Positions 51,285 through 59,515 are shown, numbered from the stretch's first letter. The stretch is 64,000 nt of DNA from Chthonomonas sp. UBA2785 (GCA_002352215.1 DEIB01000009.1:62001-126000); one strand, 5' to 3'. Made by a program: numbers and translations. The notes: a model not told the origin generated them from the sequence alone.

Positions 51285-52757
51285 TTAGGGGCCCGCCTGT
51301 GATCCGGAATACTGCCACCCCGCTGGCAGCCAACCACTTGTTCGATTCCCGGTGTACTCGATCACCCAAACACGAGGAGCGCTGTCGCTATGAGGGAACG
51401 TGGCACTTTCAGCAATCCGCTCGGATTCCCACTCGCGGCTCGCAAAGTACCGCCAGGTCGCGCCGTAACTGTTGTTGTTGCCAGCATCGTCGTCGTCGCT
51501 GTATTGTTGTCGCAAAGACTCTGACTGAGTGATGATCCCGACACCTCGTTGATAGAATTCGGTGAAGTAATACGCCCAGTAGCTGTTGTTCGGATCTGGA
51601 TAGGAAGCAGTGAGCGGGAAATTCCAGAAGAGCCCGCCGGGGCCACAGTCGTCGTCCTGGTTCATGCCGAGGCTGACGGTGTAGATGACGTCACCGGTAT
51701 CCGCGATGTACGACCCGTCGGGAAGGATGTTCGGGGTGAGGTCCTCACGGTCGTAAACCGTCCATCGCCTCTCCCAAGTCACAGTTGACTCAGATTCGCC
51801 GAGGTTGGCGTCGGTGCTAACCGGGACAAAGTTGCCTAGGATGGGAGTCTCAAGGCCGGGGTAAGGATGGTTGCCGCCGCCACTAATTGTGGGTGGCCCA
51901 CCGAGGTCAAACATGGATGCCGTAGCATAGACCCGGTCCGCAGGTGCAACCGTGGAAGTGTTTTGAGGCCAGAGCTGAATTCTTGCCGTACCGCTCTTGT
52001 CTTGGTAAGGCCAAGCGATATTCCCAATAAACAAGCCACCTCGGAACACCCACGGGCCAAAGTTCAAATTCCTCAGAGCTGAGTTCGGGTCGGCAATCAC
52101 GCCACCATCTCGAGAAGGGTCACCGTAACCACGGCGAGTGTCCATGGAGGCATCGTGGGCATCGTGGCGATGGATCGTGTAGTTGACACTGTAGTAGGTG
52201 TCACTGTAAGTTACGACATGCTCGTCTTGCTCAGGGATATCCGCTACGTTCGTGACCCTACGTCTTACCGTGATGGGTACAACAACCTCATCCTCATCGG
52301 GGTTGATGGGGATAAACAGACCTCGGAGCGAGTTGTAGCCCGGGAATGCTCGCATTCCGTACGTCGGGTTTTGCCCTCCACTCAGGACCGGGAACCACTG
52401 AGCTGGCCCTTGCCCCGTGTTCTGTTGATAGGCCAGTTGAGATATGTGGGCGGTATAGCCCCCGCTTCCGGATTCTGAACCTGTAAAGGTTCCAGGCACG
52501 GCCATCTCAAGCCCAATGTACGTTCCGGGTGTTTCGGGGTCCACCGGCGGGTAATTCTTGCTGACCTTGAACATGATGCACAGCACGTGCAACCCGTCTA
52601 CATCGCTTCCGAACGCTCCTGAAACAAGGGGGTGGAGGTTGTTGCGAGGATAGAATTCCCTAAGCCCTACAACATAGAAATCCGCTGGGAGACCGTACGT
52701 GATTGGTGGCTCAGATTGCAGGCCGAGAGCTGTTGATAGGACAAGGGAGAACAACAT
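51285..52757 (-). CDS. Secreted protein of unknown family, first gene of the Rhs operon
   Basis: 490 residues from ATG 52757, with AAGGA 7 nt upstream and a signal peptide (MLFSLVLSTALGLQS). Mainly polar beta-rich sequence with many Tyr, Gly, Pro and Asp residues (for example AMVPGTFTG-type loops, DDDCGPGGLFWNFPL, EWESERIAESATFP). No domain recognised. Its stop is directly followed by the start of the C39-like gene. Together with the Rhs gene downstream it may be an exported partner or carrier. A longer frame to 52910 lacks a signal for translation. Confidence 0.7.
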   Translation of the reverse strand: MLFSLVLSTALGLQSEPPITYGLPADFYVVGLREFYPRNNLHPLVSGAFGSDVDGLHVLCIMFKVSKNYPPVDPETPGTYIGLEMAVPGTFTGSESGSGGYTAHISQLAYQQNTGQGPAQWFPVLSGGQNPTYGMRAFPGYNSLRGLFIPINPDEDEVVVPITVRRRVTNVADIPEQDEHVVTYSDTYYSVNYTIHRHDAHDASMDTRRGYGDPSRDGGVIADPNSALRNLNFGPWVFRGGLFIGNIAWPYQDKSGTARIQLWPQNTSTVAPADRVYATASMFDLGGPPTISGGGNHPYPGLETPILGNFVPVSTDANLGESESTVTWERRWTVYDREDLTPNILPDGSYIADTGDVIYTVSLGMNQDDDCGPGGLFWNFPLTASYPDPNNSYWAYYFTEFYQRGVGIITQSESLRQQYSDDDDAGNNNSYGATWRYFASREWESERIAESATFPHSDSAPRVWVIEYTGNRTSGWLPAGWQYSGSQAGP

Positions 52758-53188
52758 CGCCGTTCCTTTGCGCAAGTTTTGCCCACAGACTTGCTTCACT
52801 GTCAACCCCCTAAATAGGCGGGTCAGAAATATGATTGTGTACTCTCGTAACTTCCGTTGGTCAAGCAATGATGCTCTGCCAGATGAAACATCCTGAGCAC
52901 GATCCCCCATTCGGAAGATGTTGCTGGGTCACTAGCAAACTATAGGTTTCCCAACAATTATCAACAAGAAGACTACTATTCGCCAGAAAGTCGATTCTTC
53001 CCTTCGAGGGGCAATACGTGACGCACGAGATCGGCGATCTCTAAGTGCATCCGACCCCAGTTAGAATGCGGCATGGGCTCACGAAATGGGCGAACTCAAT
53101 CGGCCTCGAAGGCCAAATTACGTGGTGTACACGTGGGGTAAACGAAATCAGGGTGCCGAAGTAAATGGGCGATTTTGAACCTGATTTC
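52758..53188. other. Leader region of the Rhs operon
   Basis: About 430 bases without a convincing gene. On the minus strand a perfect TTGACA lies about 50-60 nt upstream of the 52757 start, but no good -10 at normal spacing follows (AAAACT at 19 nt is the best). The rest up to tRNA-Pro is AT-richer and shows no RNA or repeat that I recognise; no tRNA fragment matching tRNA-Pro occurs at the far end of the operon. Confidence 0.5.
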
Positions 53189-53265
53189 TGGTCGGAGCGC
53201 CGGGATTTGAACCCGGGACCTCTTCCCCCCCAGAGAAGCGCGCTACCAAACTGCGCTACGCCCCG
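53189..53265 (-). tRNA. tRNA-Pro (GGG)
   Basis: 77 nt with acceptor CGGGGCG/CGCTCCG, discriminator A and encoded CCA. D arm GCGC/GCGC, anticodon stem CTTCT/GGAAG (one G-U) with loop CTGGGGG, anticodon GGG (codon CCC). T arm CCGGG TTCAAAT CCCGG. Confidence 0.94.
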
Positions 53266-53327
53266 AACCGAGGCACAAATATACCCGGACCACCGCGCGG
53301 GCGGCCCGGGTACGGACTAGCCTGACC

Positions 53328-54995
53328 TTAGCGGCCCGGCGCGGCCAGCCAGGGCGTGCGGCCCTTGCTGTACAGGTACCGCAGCAGGTCCACGGCCGAA
53401 CCCGGCGCGGGCACCCCCACCAGGGTGCGGTCGATCGCACCGGCGGCTTCCATCGCCTTGCGGGCTTCGCTGGGGCGCTGCATCATCTGCAGGGCACCGG
53501 CCAGGGCGTATTGCGCACCGGCGTATTCCGGCGCGGCTCCCACGGCGGCGCGAGCCCACTTCATCGTGTCGTCCTTGTTGCCATCCTGCATGGCCAACAT
53601 GGCCAGAGCGGTGAGGGCTTCGAACGAATCCGGGCGAGCTTCGATGGCCGCCTCTAGCAGCGCCTTAGCCATGCCCCGTTGACGATCCACTTGCTCCGAA
53701 GACAGCGACTCGTTGAACGAATAGGTGTAGGCCTGGATCGCGCGCTCCGTCAGCAGCTCGTAGCTGGCGGCATCGGTGAGGATCGCATTCTCAAAGGCGA
53801 TGCGGGCTTCATCCGGGCGGCGGGCCTGTTGCAGCAGCACCGACTGGTAGTAACCCACCAGCGTCGGGTCGCCGTTGCTCTGGCGGTACTGTTGCAGCAC
53901 CTGGCCCATGCCGTTCAGGTTGCCGGCGCGCAGGCTGGTGAAGATCTGCGCCGTCACCACCGCGTTGCGGCTGGGGTCCAGCAGCAGGGCTTCCTTCATT
54001 GCGGCCGAAGCCTTCTCGTTCTCACCCATGTAGGCGTGGAAGCAGGCGGCCAGCGCGTAGGTTTCCGCGTCCATCGTGTTGCTGCGGCGGGCCAGATCAA
54101 TGGCTTCGGCGGCATCCTTCAGGCGGGCAGAGCGCAGGTAAGCGTAGATCAGGCGGTTGCCGTGGCCGATCTTGCTCGGGTCCTTGGCAAACACCGGAGC
54201 CAGGCGGCGCGCCGCATCGTTAAAGCGGCGGATATCCAGCAGGGCATCCGCGTAGGCCGGCAGATTTTCTTCGGTCGGTTCGCCCATCGCGTCGATGCGG
54301 GCGGCGTTGGCGGCGTTCTGGTTGGTGGCGGCAGACCGGAAGGCCTCGGAGAGGGTGCCCAGAAGGGAGGCATTGTCCGAAGTCCCACGTTCCAGCGCCA
54401 AGAAGGCGCGTCGAAGGTTGATGCCGCTCAGCAGTTGGCGGGCCGGCACGTTGGCCGGGTCGCTCGCCACGATGTCTTCGGCAAACTTTTGGGCCAGGTC
54501 TAGCACCCCGGCGCCCAGGTTGGCGCGGGCCAGCACCAGGCGGGCGGAGTTGTCGTTGCCATCAATGCGCAGGGCCGTGCGGCCATGCAGAATCGCCTTG
54601 GCCCACTGGCTCTCTTGCAGGGCTTCGTTGGCAATCCCCACGTGGTAGCCCACACCCTTGCTCAGGCCGTTGTCAATCTTCAGGCGGAGCGTCTTCTTCA
54701 CGCTGCCCCCTTCGGAGTTGTAGGCCGCGAAGGTCACAGAAAACGGGCCGTCATCCTCGGTGAGCGAATCAATGTTGAATTCGTACGGGGTGCTCTGATC
54801 GGTGTCGCGAAGGTCTTCACCAATGTAGAACTCGACGCTTGTCACCAGGGCTTCACTCTGCACGCGCGCGGTGAACTTCACGTCGCCACTGATGGTGTCA
54901 CCATCGCTATGGCTCAACGACAGGGTCATGGGGGCTGCTAGCGCCCACGGGGCCGTCAATGCCAGCCAAACACTCAAACCAATCCTTCTTTTCAT
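53328..54995 (-). CDS. Exported Ig-like / TPR repeat protein
   Basis: 555 residues from ATG 54995. Signal peptide (IGLSVWLALTAPWALA), then an Ig-like domain (about 22-108: LSLSHSDGDTISGDVKFTARV, SVEFYIGEDL), followed by helical TPR-like repeats to the C-terminus (for example AKAILHGRTALRIDGNDNSARL, AEAIDLARRSNTMDAETYALAACFHAYMGENEKA, ALAMLAMQDGNKDDTMKWARAAVGAAPEYAGAQYALAGAL). Probably a periplasmic or envelope scaffold that binds partners. I cannot name a pathway. A CATAAT box lies about 28 nt upstream of the start. Confidence 0.8.
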   Translation of the reverse strand: MKRRIGLSVWLALTAPWALAAPMTLSLSHSDGDTISGDVKFTARVQSEALVTSVEFYIGEDLRDTDQSTPYEFNIDSLTEDDGPFSVTFAAYNSEGGSVKKTLRLKIDNGLSKGVGYHVGIANEALQESQWAKAILHGRTALRIDGNDNSARLVLARANLGAGVLDLAQKFAEDIVASDPANVPARQLLSGINLRRAFLALERGTSDNASLLGTLSEAFRSAATNQNAANAARIDAMGEPTEENLPAYADALLDIRRFNDAARRLAPVFAKDPSKIGHGNRLIYAYLRSARLKDAAEAIDLARRSNTMDAETYALAACFHAYMGENEKASAAMKEALLLDPSRNAVVTAQIFTSLRAGNLNGMGQVLQQYRQSNGDPTLVGYYQSVLLQQARRPDEARIAFENAILTDAASYELLTERAIQAYTYSFNESLSSEQVDRQRGMAKALLEAAIEARPDSFEALTALAMLAMQDGNKDDTMKWARAAVGAAPEYAGAQYALAGALQMMQRPSEARKAMEAAGAIDRTLVGVPAPGSAVDLLRYLYSKGRTPWLAAPGR

Positions 54996-55052
54996 GCTAT
55001 TAGGGCCTTGCCCCTCGCGCAATTATGACGCGCCCGGGGAGTATACGTTTCG

Positions 55053-55391
55053 TCAGACCGCATCAGTGCCCGATTCTCCGGTCCGAATTCTGATTGCGTC
55101 CTCCACTTTCTCGACAAAAATCTTGCCGGACCCGGCCGCTTCGGTGCGCACGGCACCCGAAATGGCCTGGATCACGCGCTCTTGGTCGGCTTCGGTGACC
55201 ACCAATTCCACCCGGCTGCGCAGAGGCATGGCGATGAGATATTCGTGACCCGCCAGTTGCACGGCCTGCTCGGGGTTGTCCCCTCGGCCACGGGCTTCCC
55301 CGATGGTCATGCCGCCCAGGTTGAGGTTGCCGAGGGCCGTTTTCACGTCTTCAAGCTGGAACGGCTTGATATACGCCGTGATGCGGACCAT
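55053..55391 (-). CDS. glnB: P-II family nitrogen regulatory protein
   Basis: 112 residues from ATG 55391 (an alternative ATG is at 55409). A trimeric sensor of ATP/ADP and 2-oxoglutarate controlling nitrogen metabolism. Signatures are MVRITAYIKPFQLEDVKTAL, GMTIGEARGRGD (base of the T-loop), HEYLIAMPLRSRVELVV and the C-terminal GSGKIFVEKVEDAIRIRTGE. The T-loop tip contains a tyrosine (GHEY) near the position uridylylated in enterobacteria. No amtB or glnA is adjacent, so the target is unknown. Confidence 0.92.
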   Translation of the reverse strand: MVRITAYIKPFQLEDVKTALGNLNLGGMTIGEARGRGDNPEQAVQLAGHEYLIAMPLRSRVELVVTEADQERVIQAISGAVRTEAAGSGKIFVEKVEDAIRIRTGESGTDAV

Positions 55392-55440
55392 GGGCTTAGT
55401 TTGGCTCATGCGCCCTGGGGATTTGGAAGAAGCGGGCGAG

Positions 55441-55464
55441 CGGGGGCATCCTCTCTTGCCCCCG
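55441..55464 (-). terminator. GC-rich hairpin terminator candidate
   Basis: Perfect 8-bp stem CGGGGGCA/TGCCCCCG with an 8-nt loop, just after the stop of the minus-strand lipoprotein gene and before the P-II gene. The flanking bases extend the pairing partly. There is no long T-tract. Confidence 0.5.
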
Positions 55465-55473
55465 CCCTGTTCG

Positions 55474-55704
55474 TCACTTATCGGTGTTGGCCCGCTGCCC
55501 CGCACCCATGTCCCCGTGACCCGGGGCACCATTGTTCGGATTGGCTTTCGACCAATCCTCCAATGTTGTGGCGTTCTTGCCGGCTTCGAGATCAGCCGGC
55601 GGTTGTTCCGCCGTCGTTTCGAGATTCGCGCCCTCTCCGCCGCTGCACCCGATGATGAAGGCCACCAAGAGGGTGGCGATCAGCATTTTGAGGAATCGCG
55701 CCAT
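55474..55704 (-). CDS. Small lipoprotein downstream of prepilin
   Basis: 76 residues. Lipobox in TLLVAFIIGCSGGEG (cysteine 20), then a short hydrophilic tail rich in Ala, Glu, Asn and Gly with no domain. The ATG lies 2 nt after the prepilin stop, so it is translated from the same transcript, and may help assemble or anchor the pilus-like structure. The family is unrecognised; similar short lipoproteins after prepilin genes seem common in this phylum (general impression, not checked). Confidence 0.7.
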   Translation of the reverse strand: MARFLKMLIATLLVAFIIGCSGGEGANLETTAEQPPADLEAGKNATTLEDWSKANPNNGAPGHGDMGAGQRANTDK

Positions 55705-55706
55705 GA

Positions 55707-56609
55707 CTAGTCCGGCGACCACACCGTCGTGCCGGTGAACGGGATGTTCACGAAGTCCTGGCAGGCGATGTTGCCCAGGCCGAATCGGCTGCCGTCCAGC
55801 AGTTCGCTCGGGCTGGCGCAGTAGGCCAGGCGGTCGTTCAGCTGGCTCGGCACGTAAACGTAGCCGACGCCCGTGGTCAGGCCGCCGCGGAACTTCACGT
55901 TCTTGGCGTGACCATCGGCGTAAGCCATGTTGAAGCGGCCACCGAAACGGAACTGGCTTTGGCGCGTGTTGGCCGTCACCGGGAACGTATCTAGGATCCA
56001 AGCCTTACCGCCGGCACTGTTCGGGAACATGCCAATCGTCGGGCGCGGCGTGTCGTAGGTGTCGCCGAAGACGAACAGGTTGGCCGGTTCGTCAAACGTG
56101 GTCAGCGAGCGACCCGGCTGCGTGGTGCCGGCGCTGCCGTCCACCCCGTTGATGAACTGCTCGCGGTCGAGCACGCCACCACCGGCGTAGATCTGCGGGC
56201 CCCAGTTGTAGCCGTAGCCCAGGCAGCGGCCTTCCGGGTTCAGGTCGTAAATGGCCTTGCCCCACGGCGTGTTCAGGCGGTCGCTGGAGTTGTGGTAGTA
56301 GCAACCCTTTTCGGTGCGCTCGCTGCTGAAGAAGATGGGCACGTTCTTGACGTACGGCATCATCACCACCCAGAAGTCGGTGCGGTGCACACCCTGCGGA
56401 CCACCGGAGGAGACCATCACGGCGCGGTCATCATAGTCGGCGGCATAGATTTGCCACGACGTTCCGATCTGCTTGACCTGGGAGAGAGCTTGGGTCTTCT
56501 TGGCGGCAAGCTTGGCCTGCGCGAAAACCGGGAAGAGGATGGCCGCGAGAATCGCGATGATGGCGATGACGACCAGGAGTTCGATGAGAGTGAAGGCACG
56601 ACGAGTCAT
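55707..56609 (-). CDS. Type IV prepilin-like protein (N-methylation, H-X9-DG-type)
   Basis: 300 residues. Class III signal: RRAFTLIELLVVIAIIAIL, cleaved after a short basic leader, with Glu at the +5 position of the mature protein. FPVFAQAKLAAKKTQ follows, a form characteristic of Armatimonadota/Planctomycetes DUF1559-like prepilins. The globular part has WQIYAADYDDRAV and a C-terminal FNMAYADGHAKNVKF, the H/DG type ending. It would be exported as a pseudopilin or minor pilin using a platform such as the pilC product at 6467. Confidence 0.9.
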   Translation of the reverse strand: MTRRAFTLIELLVVIAIIAILAAILFPVFAQAKLAAKKTQALSQVKQIGTSWQIYAADYDDRAVMVSSGGPQGVHRTDFWVVMMPYVKNVPIFFSSERTEKGCYYHNSSDRLNTPWGKAIYDLNPEGRCLGYGYNWGPQIYAGGGVLDREQFINGVDGSAGTTQPGRSLTTFDEPANLFVFGDTYDTPRPTIGMFPNSAGGKAWILDTFPVTANTRQSQFRFGGRFNMAYADGHAKNVKFRGGLTTGVGYVYVPSQLNDRLAYCASPSELLDGSRFGLGNIACQDFVNIPFTGTTVWSPD

Positions 56610-56780
56610 GATAAGCGCTCCATGCGTGAGCGATTTCAGTGTTCGGCGCGCGGGTTAAGGCGGCGTGAACGTCCGTTTAAGGCATCGTCAAGTTCTGATT
56701 AACGGACCGTAAAGCGTGCCCCGGGGCGGACGGCCCGGTGCCTGGGCGGGCCAGATTTGGTACAATGCGCGTTGCCGCGT

Positions 56781-56857
56781 CGGGATGTGGCTCAGCTTGG
56801 TAGAGCGCCTCGTTCGGGACGAGGAGGTCGGAGGTTCGAATCCTCTCATCCCGACCA
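56781..56857 (+). tRNA. tRNA-Pro (CGG)
   Basis: 77 nt: acceptor CGGGATG/CATCCCG, discriminator A, encoded CCA, anticodon stem CCTCG/CGAGG with loop TTCGGGA (anticodon CGG), T arm GGAGG TTCGAAT CCTCT. TACAAT (56761-56766) is a likely -10 box. Confidence 0.95.
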
Positions 56858-56909
56858 TTTTTTGTTTGTCCCCCTCGGTTTCGGGGCGCTATTCCTGCGG
56901 CGCACAAAA
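56855..56909. repeat. Copy of the comM 3' end / hairpin repeat behind tRNA-Pro
   Basis: Matches 57801-57855 at 41 of 55 positions. On the minus strand it reads F-C-A-P-Q-E-stop where comM ends F-R-A-P-Q-E-stop, followed by a CCCC...GGGG hairpin and an A-rich stretch in both. It is either an orphan comM end or a copy of an interspersed hairpin repeat. It begins at the end of tRNA-Pro, so it could also serve as that tRNA's terminator. Confidence 0.5.
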
Positions 56910-57080
56910 CGGCTCGTTCAGCGCTCTGACGCTACCAACTCCTCAGTCTCCCGCGCAGAATCGGCGAACATTTGAGGCTAGCCAGCCCGATGCCCTGATA
57001 ATTTTGCGGGGAAATTGCGTTTCCGGAACTCCACTCATTTTTCACAGTGGTAAGCCCCTATAGGATCTTGTAATTCAATA

Positions 57081-57098
57081 GCATTTCACACGAAATGC
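57081..57098 (+). promoter_or_regulatory. Inverted repeat upstream of the PEP-CTERM gene
   Basis: GCATTTC-ACAC-GAAATGC, a perfect 7-bp palindrome with a 4-nt loop, 30 nt before the start codon, embedded in a wider partly symmetric segment (AATTC on the left, GAATT on the right). It could be an operator or a 5'-UTR hairpin. Confidence 0.45.
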
Positions 57099-57127
57099 TG
57101 GAATTCGATCTTTAGAGTAAGTTAATC

Positions 57128-57751
57128 ATGAATTCCATGAACAAAGTCGCCGCGCTCGCCATGGGCGCATTGTTGGTTGCATCTGCAAACGCAACTTGGT
57201 ATACGAGCGAGGCAGCTTTCCTCGCGGCCACGGTTGGCCCGAACTACACGGAAGACTTCAACAACTTCACGAACTTCGGCAACCCCCTCGACGGCACCCA
57301 AACGACTTGGTCCGCCCCGGGCGGGAACGGATTCGGCTTCGATGCGGCAGCCGCCCAAGGCCTGTGGTCCAATATCGGTGCCTTGTCAACAAACATCGCG
57401 AACGACCCGATCACGTTGACCTTTACCGGCTCCCCCACCACTGCATTTGGTGCCCGTGTTTCCAACACGAACATCAGTGGCGGCAACATCCCGGGGCAAA
57501 TCGCCCTGAACCTCAGCAACGGGGCCAATACCGTGGTGGATGTTACGGGTGGCGAACAGTTCATTGGATGGGCTGATTCCACCGTGACGATCACGTCGGC
57601 GACTTTCACGGCCAGCTCGGCGGCAACCAACAACTGGGTTCAGCTCGACCACATCATCCAAGGAACGGCCACGCCGGTTCCGGAGCCCGCGACCCTTTCG
57701 GTCCTGGCTCTTGGCGCCCTCGCCGCCATCCGGCGACGCAAAGCAAAGTAA
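57128..57751 (+). CDS. PEP-CTERM sorting-domain protein
   Basis: 207 residues. Signal peptide (VAALAMGALLVASANA), a beta-rich body with a LamG/choice-of-anchor flavour (YTEDFNNFTNFGNPLDGTQ, ITLTFTGSPTTAFGARV, VTGGEQFIGWADS) and a C-terminal sorting signal VPEPATLSVLALGALAAIRRRKAK: PEP motif, hydrophobic helix, basic tail. Proteins of this type are processed by exosortase at the membrane and delivered to the surface. The exosortase is not in the window. The gene is convergent with comM and lies between two copies of a comM-end-like repeat. Confidence 0.9.
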   Translation: MNSMNKVAALAMGALLVASANATWYTSEAAFLAATVGPNYTEDFNNFTNFGNPLDGTQTTWSAPGGNGFGFDAAAAQGLWSNIGALSTNIANDPITLTFTGSPTTAFGARVSNTNISGGNIPGQIALNLSNGANTVVDVTGGEQFIGWADSTVTITSATFTASSAATNNWVQLDHIIQGTATPVPEPATLSVLALGALAAIRRRKAK

Positions 57752-57774
57752 GCCGACTTAGGCTGATCATCCTA

Positions 57775-57809
57775 AAGTCCTCGCACCTGGTGCGGGGACT
57801 TCATCTTTT
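57775..57809 (+). terminator. Rho-independent terminator after the PEP-CTERM gene
   Basis: Twelve-bp stem AAGTCCTCGCAC/GTGCGGGGACTT (one G-T pair) with a 3-nt loop, followed by CATCTTTT. It lies 24 nt after the PEP-CTERM stop; in the other direction it could also end comM transcription. Confidence 0.8.
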
Positions 57810-57855
57810 GATTGTCCCCGCCGGCTTCGGGGTCTCACTCTTGCGGCGCACGGAA
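57801..57855. repeat. comM 3' end copy of the 55-bp repeat
   Basis: Includes the last codons of comM (RAPQE, TGA), a CCCCG...CGGGG hairpin and an A-rich stretch. Matches 56855-56909 at 41 of 55 positions. Confidence 0.5.
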
Positions 57856-59343
57856 CTGCACGGCCTCAGCCAGGTGCTCCACCCGAATCTGGTCCTCATC
57901 GGCCAAATCTGCCAACGTCCGGGCCACCTTCAATATCCGGTCGTAACCCCGCCCGCTCAGGCTCAGCCGAGAAGCCGCCTTCGTCATAAACGCGCGTTCC
58001 GTCTCATCCAGTTCCGCCGTTTCCCGCACTTGGCGGGGTGACATGTGCCCGTTGGTGCCCCCAGGCCCCAACCGCGCGGTCTGGCGCGCCCGCGCACTCT
58101 GCACCCGCGCCCGAATCACGGCGCTGGTCTCCCCCGGCGGGGCATCGGTCAGCTCATTCGGCCGCAGGCGCGGCACCGTGATGTGCAGGTCAATGCGGTC
58201 CATCAGCGGGCCGCTCAGCCGCCCGGCGTACCGCTCGCAGGCCGAAGCCCCCACGCACTTCGCCTCCGGGTACCCCCGGAACCCACACGGGCACGGGTTC
58301 ATCGCCCCCACCAGCAGGCACCGGGCCGGGAATTCCTGGGTCGCGCTTACCCGACTGACCGTGACGATGCCGTCTTCCAGCGGCTGGCGCAGCGCCTCCA
58401 GCACGTCCCGGTCGAACTCCGGCATCTCATCCAAAAACAGCACCCCAAAATGCGCCAGGGAAACCTCGCCCGGCTTCGGGGTCTTGCCGCCGCCCACCAG
58501 CGCCGCATAAGACGTCGTGTGGTGCGGGGAACGGAACGGCCGCGCCCAAACCAGGCCATTGCGGCCATTGCGCTCGCCCGCCGCGCTGTAGACACGGGTG
58601 ACTTCCACTGCTTCTTCCAGCACCAGGGGCGGGAGAATGGTGGGCAGCCGCCGCGCCAGCATGGTTTTGCCGCTGCCCGGGGGGCCGGTCATTAATACGT
58701 TGTGGTTGCCCGCCGCCGCCACCTCCAGGGCGCGCAGGGCGTGGCTCTGGCCCTTCACGTCGCTGAAGTCCACCGGCCACTGCGTGTCTTCACCGGCCGT
58801 GGCCAGGGCCGCATCCACCGGCTGATGGCTCAGGTCGCCGTTGAGGATCTCCACCGCCGCCAGCAGGGTGTCCACGCCGTAGACGTCCAGCCCTGGCACC
58901 ACGGCGGCCTCGGGGGCGTCCTCCTTGGGGACAATAAGACGGCGCACCCCGCGCTGGCTGGCGGCAATGGCGGCATTGAGGCAGCCATTCACCGGGCGCA
59001 CCCGCCCATCCAGGCCCAGTTCGCCCAGAATGACGGTGTGGGCAAGCTCGCTGGCCGGCACTTGCCCACTCACGGCCAGAATGGTGAGGGCAATGGGGAG
59101 GTCCAGCGAGGTGCCCTCCTTGCGCACGTCCCCGGGGGCGAGGTTGCACACCACCTTGCCATTGGGGAAGGTGAGGTCGGAGTTCTGGATGGCGCTGCGG
59201 ACGCGCTCGCGACACTCCATCACCGCCTTATCGGGCAGGCCGACGAGGTGGAAATCCGGGGCGCCCCGGCGCAGGTCCACTTCGACCATGACGGGCACCG
59301 CCTCGATTCCCACCAGGGTGGCGGCTTCCGCTTGGGCGACCAT
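57835..59343 (-). CDS. comM: YifB/ComM family Mg-chelatase-like AAA+ helicase
   Basis: 502 residues. N-terminal Lon-like fold (EAVPVMVEVDLRRGAPDFHLVGLPDKAVMECRERVRSA), AAA+ core with Walker A MTGPPGSGKTMLARRLPTI, SPHHTTSYAALVGGG, LFLDEMPEFDRDVLEALRQPLEDG (Walker B), a zinc-type CPCGFRGYPEAKCVGASACERY segment and the C-terminal Mg_chelatase_C domain. ComM promotes branch migration during natural transformation. TACGCT lies 6 nt before the ATG (59350-59355), a leaderless start. It lies behind a degenerate gene end (59393-59515). Confidence 0.93.
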   Translation of the reverse strand: MVAQAEAATLVGIEAVPVMVEVDLRRGAPDFHLVGLPDKAVMECRERVRSAIQNSDLTFPNGKVVCNLAPGDVRKEGTSLDLPIALTILAVSGQVPASELAHTVILGELGLDGRVRPVNGCLNAAIAASQRGVRRLIVPKEDAPEAAVVPGLDVYGVDTLLAAVEILNGDLSHQPVDAALATAGEDTQWPVDFSDVKGQSHALRALEVAAAGNHNVLMTGPPGSGKTMLARRLPTILPPLVLEEAVEVTRVYSAAGERNGRNGLVWARPFRSPHHTTSYAALVGGGKTPKPGEVSLAHFGVLFLDEMPEFDRDVLEALRQPLEDGIVTVSRVSATQEFPARCLLVGAMNPCPCGFRGYPEAKCVGASACERYAGRLSGPLMDRIDLHITVPRLRPNELTDAPPGETSAVIRARVQSARARQTARLGPGGTNGHMSPRQVRETAELDETERAFMTKAASRLSLSGRGYDRILKVARTLADLADEDQIRVEHLAEAVQFRAPQE

Positions 59344-59392
59344 GGCCGGAGCGTACCGCCCCCGAGGTCTTGGACGGAAGGTGCCCGGCTCC

Positions 59393-59515
59393 TCAGCGGG
59401 CTTGAGCTTGCGTTCCGGGAGGCAGGCGGTAGTAGCGCACTTGGTCTGGGGTGCGGATCTCCATTTCGCCGGTGGCTTCGTTGTAGGCCACGGGGAAGAG
59501 GAAGTCGCCCCGGGG
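59393..59515 (-). pseudogene. Orphan C-terminal gene fragment
   Basis: Directly after the TAA of the 59516 gene and in the same frame, about 40 codons read RGDFLFPVAYNEATGEME... to VRYYRLPPGTQAQAR and TGA. The composition is that of genuine protein-coding DNA, not random sequence, but no start codon with a signal precedes it. It is probably the surviving 3' end of a gene whose body was lost or displaced, or the former C-terminus of the upstream gene after a stop mutation. No homology recognised. Confidence 0.45.

Noticed and set aside
45748..53265. Rhs operon as an island integrated in tRNA-Pro
   Set aside because: No copy of the tRNA-Pro 3' end is found near 45-46 kb and there is no integrase; adjacency to the tRNA alone is not enough.
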